A DNA stretch of 64,000 bases from assembly GCF_006175995.1 (NCBI RefSeq), contig NZ_VDMB01000010.1, forward strand, positions 1 through 64,000, read 5' to 3'. How positions within the stretch are numbered: position 1 is the stretch's first letter; the number at the start of each line of letters is the position of its first letter. Source of the stretch: Desulfobotulus mexicanus (lineage in GTDB: Bacteria; Desulfobacterota; Desulfobacteria; Desulfobacterales; ASO4-4). The notes under the pieces were generated by a model. That model was not told where the DNA came from. It ran no database searches and saw only the letters and a list, made by a program, of their open reading frames with translations. The translations under genes and the position numbers were made by a program. Positions 63,456 to 64,000 of this stretch are shown here, piece after piece.

Positions 63456-64000
63456 TCAGCGTTCATAGTAGGTGTATCCCAGTAAGCCCGTTTCATAGGC
63501 TTTCATGACCTTGTAGCGGTCTTCCACGCTGATGAATCCTGCCTTGATGGCCATTTCCGCCGTATGGCGGAAGCGTTCGGCCATGGCTTTGGGATTGTAT
63601 TCCACATAACTCAGAACATCAGCCACGGAGTCCCCTTCCATTTCCTTTACATAATCAAGGGTTCCGTCTTCCCGGATACGTACACTGACTACATTGGTAT
63701 CCCCGAAAAGGTTGTGAAGATCCCCAAGGGTTTCCTGATAGGCTCCCACGAGAAAGGCTCCGAGGTAATATTCCTCATCGGGCCGTAGCTCGTGCAGGGG
63801 CAGGGATCTTCTGACGCCTTGGATATCGATGAAGCTGTCCAGCTTGCCGTCGCAATCGCAGGTGATATCTGCAATCACGGCATTGCGTGTGGGTTTTTCC
63901 AGAAGCCTGTGTATGGGCATGATGGGAAAAATATGATCAATGGCCCAGGCATCGGGGAGGCTTTGGAAAACACTCAGGTTGCCATAGTAGATGTCTGCCA
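63456..64000 (-). CDS. speA: biosynthetic arginine decarboxylase, C-terminal part
   Basis: The frame is open to the window edge; the N-terminal two thirds lie outside. YYGNLSVFQSLPDAWAIDHIFPIMPIHRL at the edge (PDAWAID, FPIMPIHRL), DITCDCDGKLDSFID, YYLGAFLVGAYQETLGDLHNLFG and FISVEDRYKVMK are characteristic of SpeA. It makes agmatine for speB. First known gene of the polyamine cluster. Confidence 0.93.
   Translation of the reverse strand, partial: ADIYYGNLSVFQSLPDAWAIDHIFPIMPIHRLLEKPTRNAVIADITCDCDGKLDSFIDIQGVRRSLPLHELRPDEEYYLGAFLVGAYQETLGDLHNLFGDTNVVSVRIREDGTLDYVKEMEGDSVADVLSYVEYNPKAMAERFRHTAEMAIKAGFISVEDRYKVMKAYETGLLGYTYYER

Noticed and set aside
1-64000. tRNA genes, rRNA genes and CRISPR arrays
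   Set aside because: I looked for T-loop GTTCGAATC-like boxes and for short regular repeats with spacers and saw none.

Overview
The window looks like chromosome from an anaerobic Gram-negative bacterium, most likely a sulfate-reducer-type deltaproteobacterium (Desulfobacterota); genus not determined. The reasons are an outer membrane (TamA/TamB, FadL and TolC-type proteins), an oxygen-sensitive ribonucleotide reductase (NrdD/NrdG) as the only one seen, two MinD-type ATPases with inserted ferredoxin domains next to NifX-like proteins and a DUF134 regulator (a set typical of these organisms), and spermidine synthesis by the carboxyspermidine route. Most of the window is housekeeping DNA, interrupted by a family of palindromic mobile elements.

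Layout. 0-2.8 kb: an orphan AT-rich gene resembling plant IQM proteins and a frameshifted histidinol-phosphate-type aminotransferase. 2.8-8 kb: a GNAT protein, prfC, ettA and an exported cyclophilin. 8-16.4 kb: tamB, tamA and a Ski2-like helicase in one leftward run. 16.8-22.6 kb: a rightward tripartite RND efflux operon. 22.9-28.9 kb: a FadL porin, dusB, a DUF1848 protein, metF, darP and small unknowns. 29.5-33.4 kb: a leftward operon of DUF134 regulator, two ferredoxin-ATPases, two NifX-like proteins and a metallo-beta-lactamase-fold enzyme, which resembles the Desulfovibrio orange-protein (ORP) system. 34-39.6 kb: an HD phosphohydrolase, minCDE, a hybrid histidine kinase and alr. 40.2-45.2 kb: a thiolase, nrdG, a small lipoprotein and nrdD with a promoter carrying tandem NrdR-like boxes. 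45.6-49.3 kb: a small membrane protein, a Nudix hydrolase, a thioredoxin, CcdA, proC and yggT. 49.3-52.3 kb: pilT, pilU and a zinc-ribbon/receiver protein. 52.4-58 kb: coaX, folP, ftsH and tilS. 58.1 kb: the SRP RNA gene, not protein-coding. 58.3-64 kb: a diguanylate cyclase, a structured intergenic element, and the speB, carboxynorspermidine decarboxylase, carboxynorspermidine dehydrogenase and speA cluster, with speA cut by the window edge.

The main undescribed item is a non-coding foldback element of about 348 bp. Three full copies (29091-29438, 33642-33989, and 39836-40180 inverted) and two decayed ones (about 28950-29062 and 60926-61020) were found. Each full copy is one long imperfect palindrome with terminal inverted repeats starting GTAATTGTTCAGC. 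Two copies sit between 8-bp direct repeats (CTAAAAAG exactly; CAGATGTC/CAAATGTC with one mismatch). The GTAA ends and 8-bp duplications suggest mobilisation by an IS66-family transposase located elsewhere. One copy lies between the thiolase gene and its terminator. Other items of interest are the ORP-like operon with a perfect TGAGCATATGCTCA operator candidate, the structured element near 59.6 kb and an interleaved inverted-repeat element near 43.05 kb.
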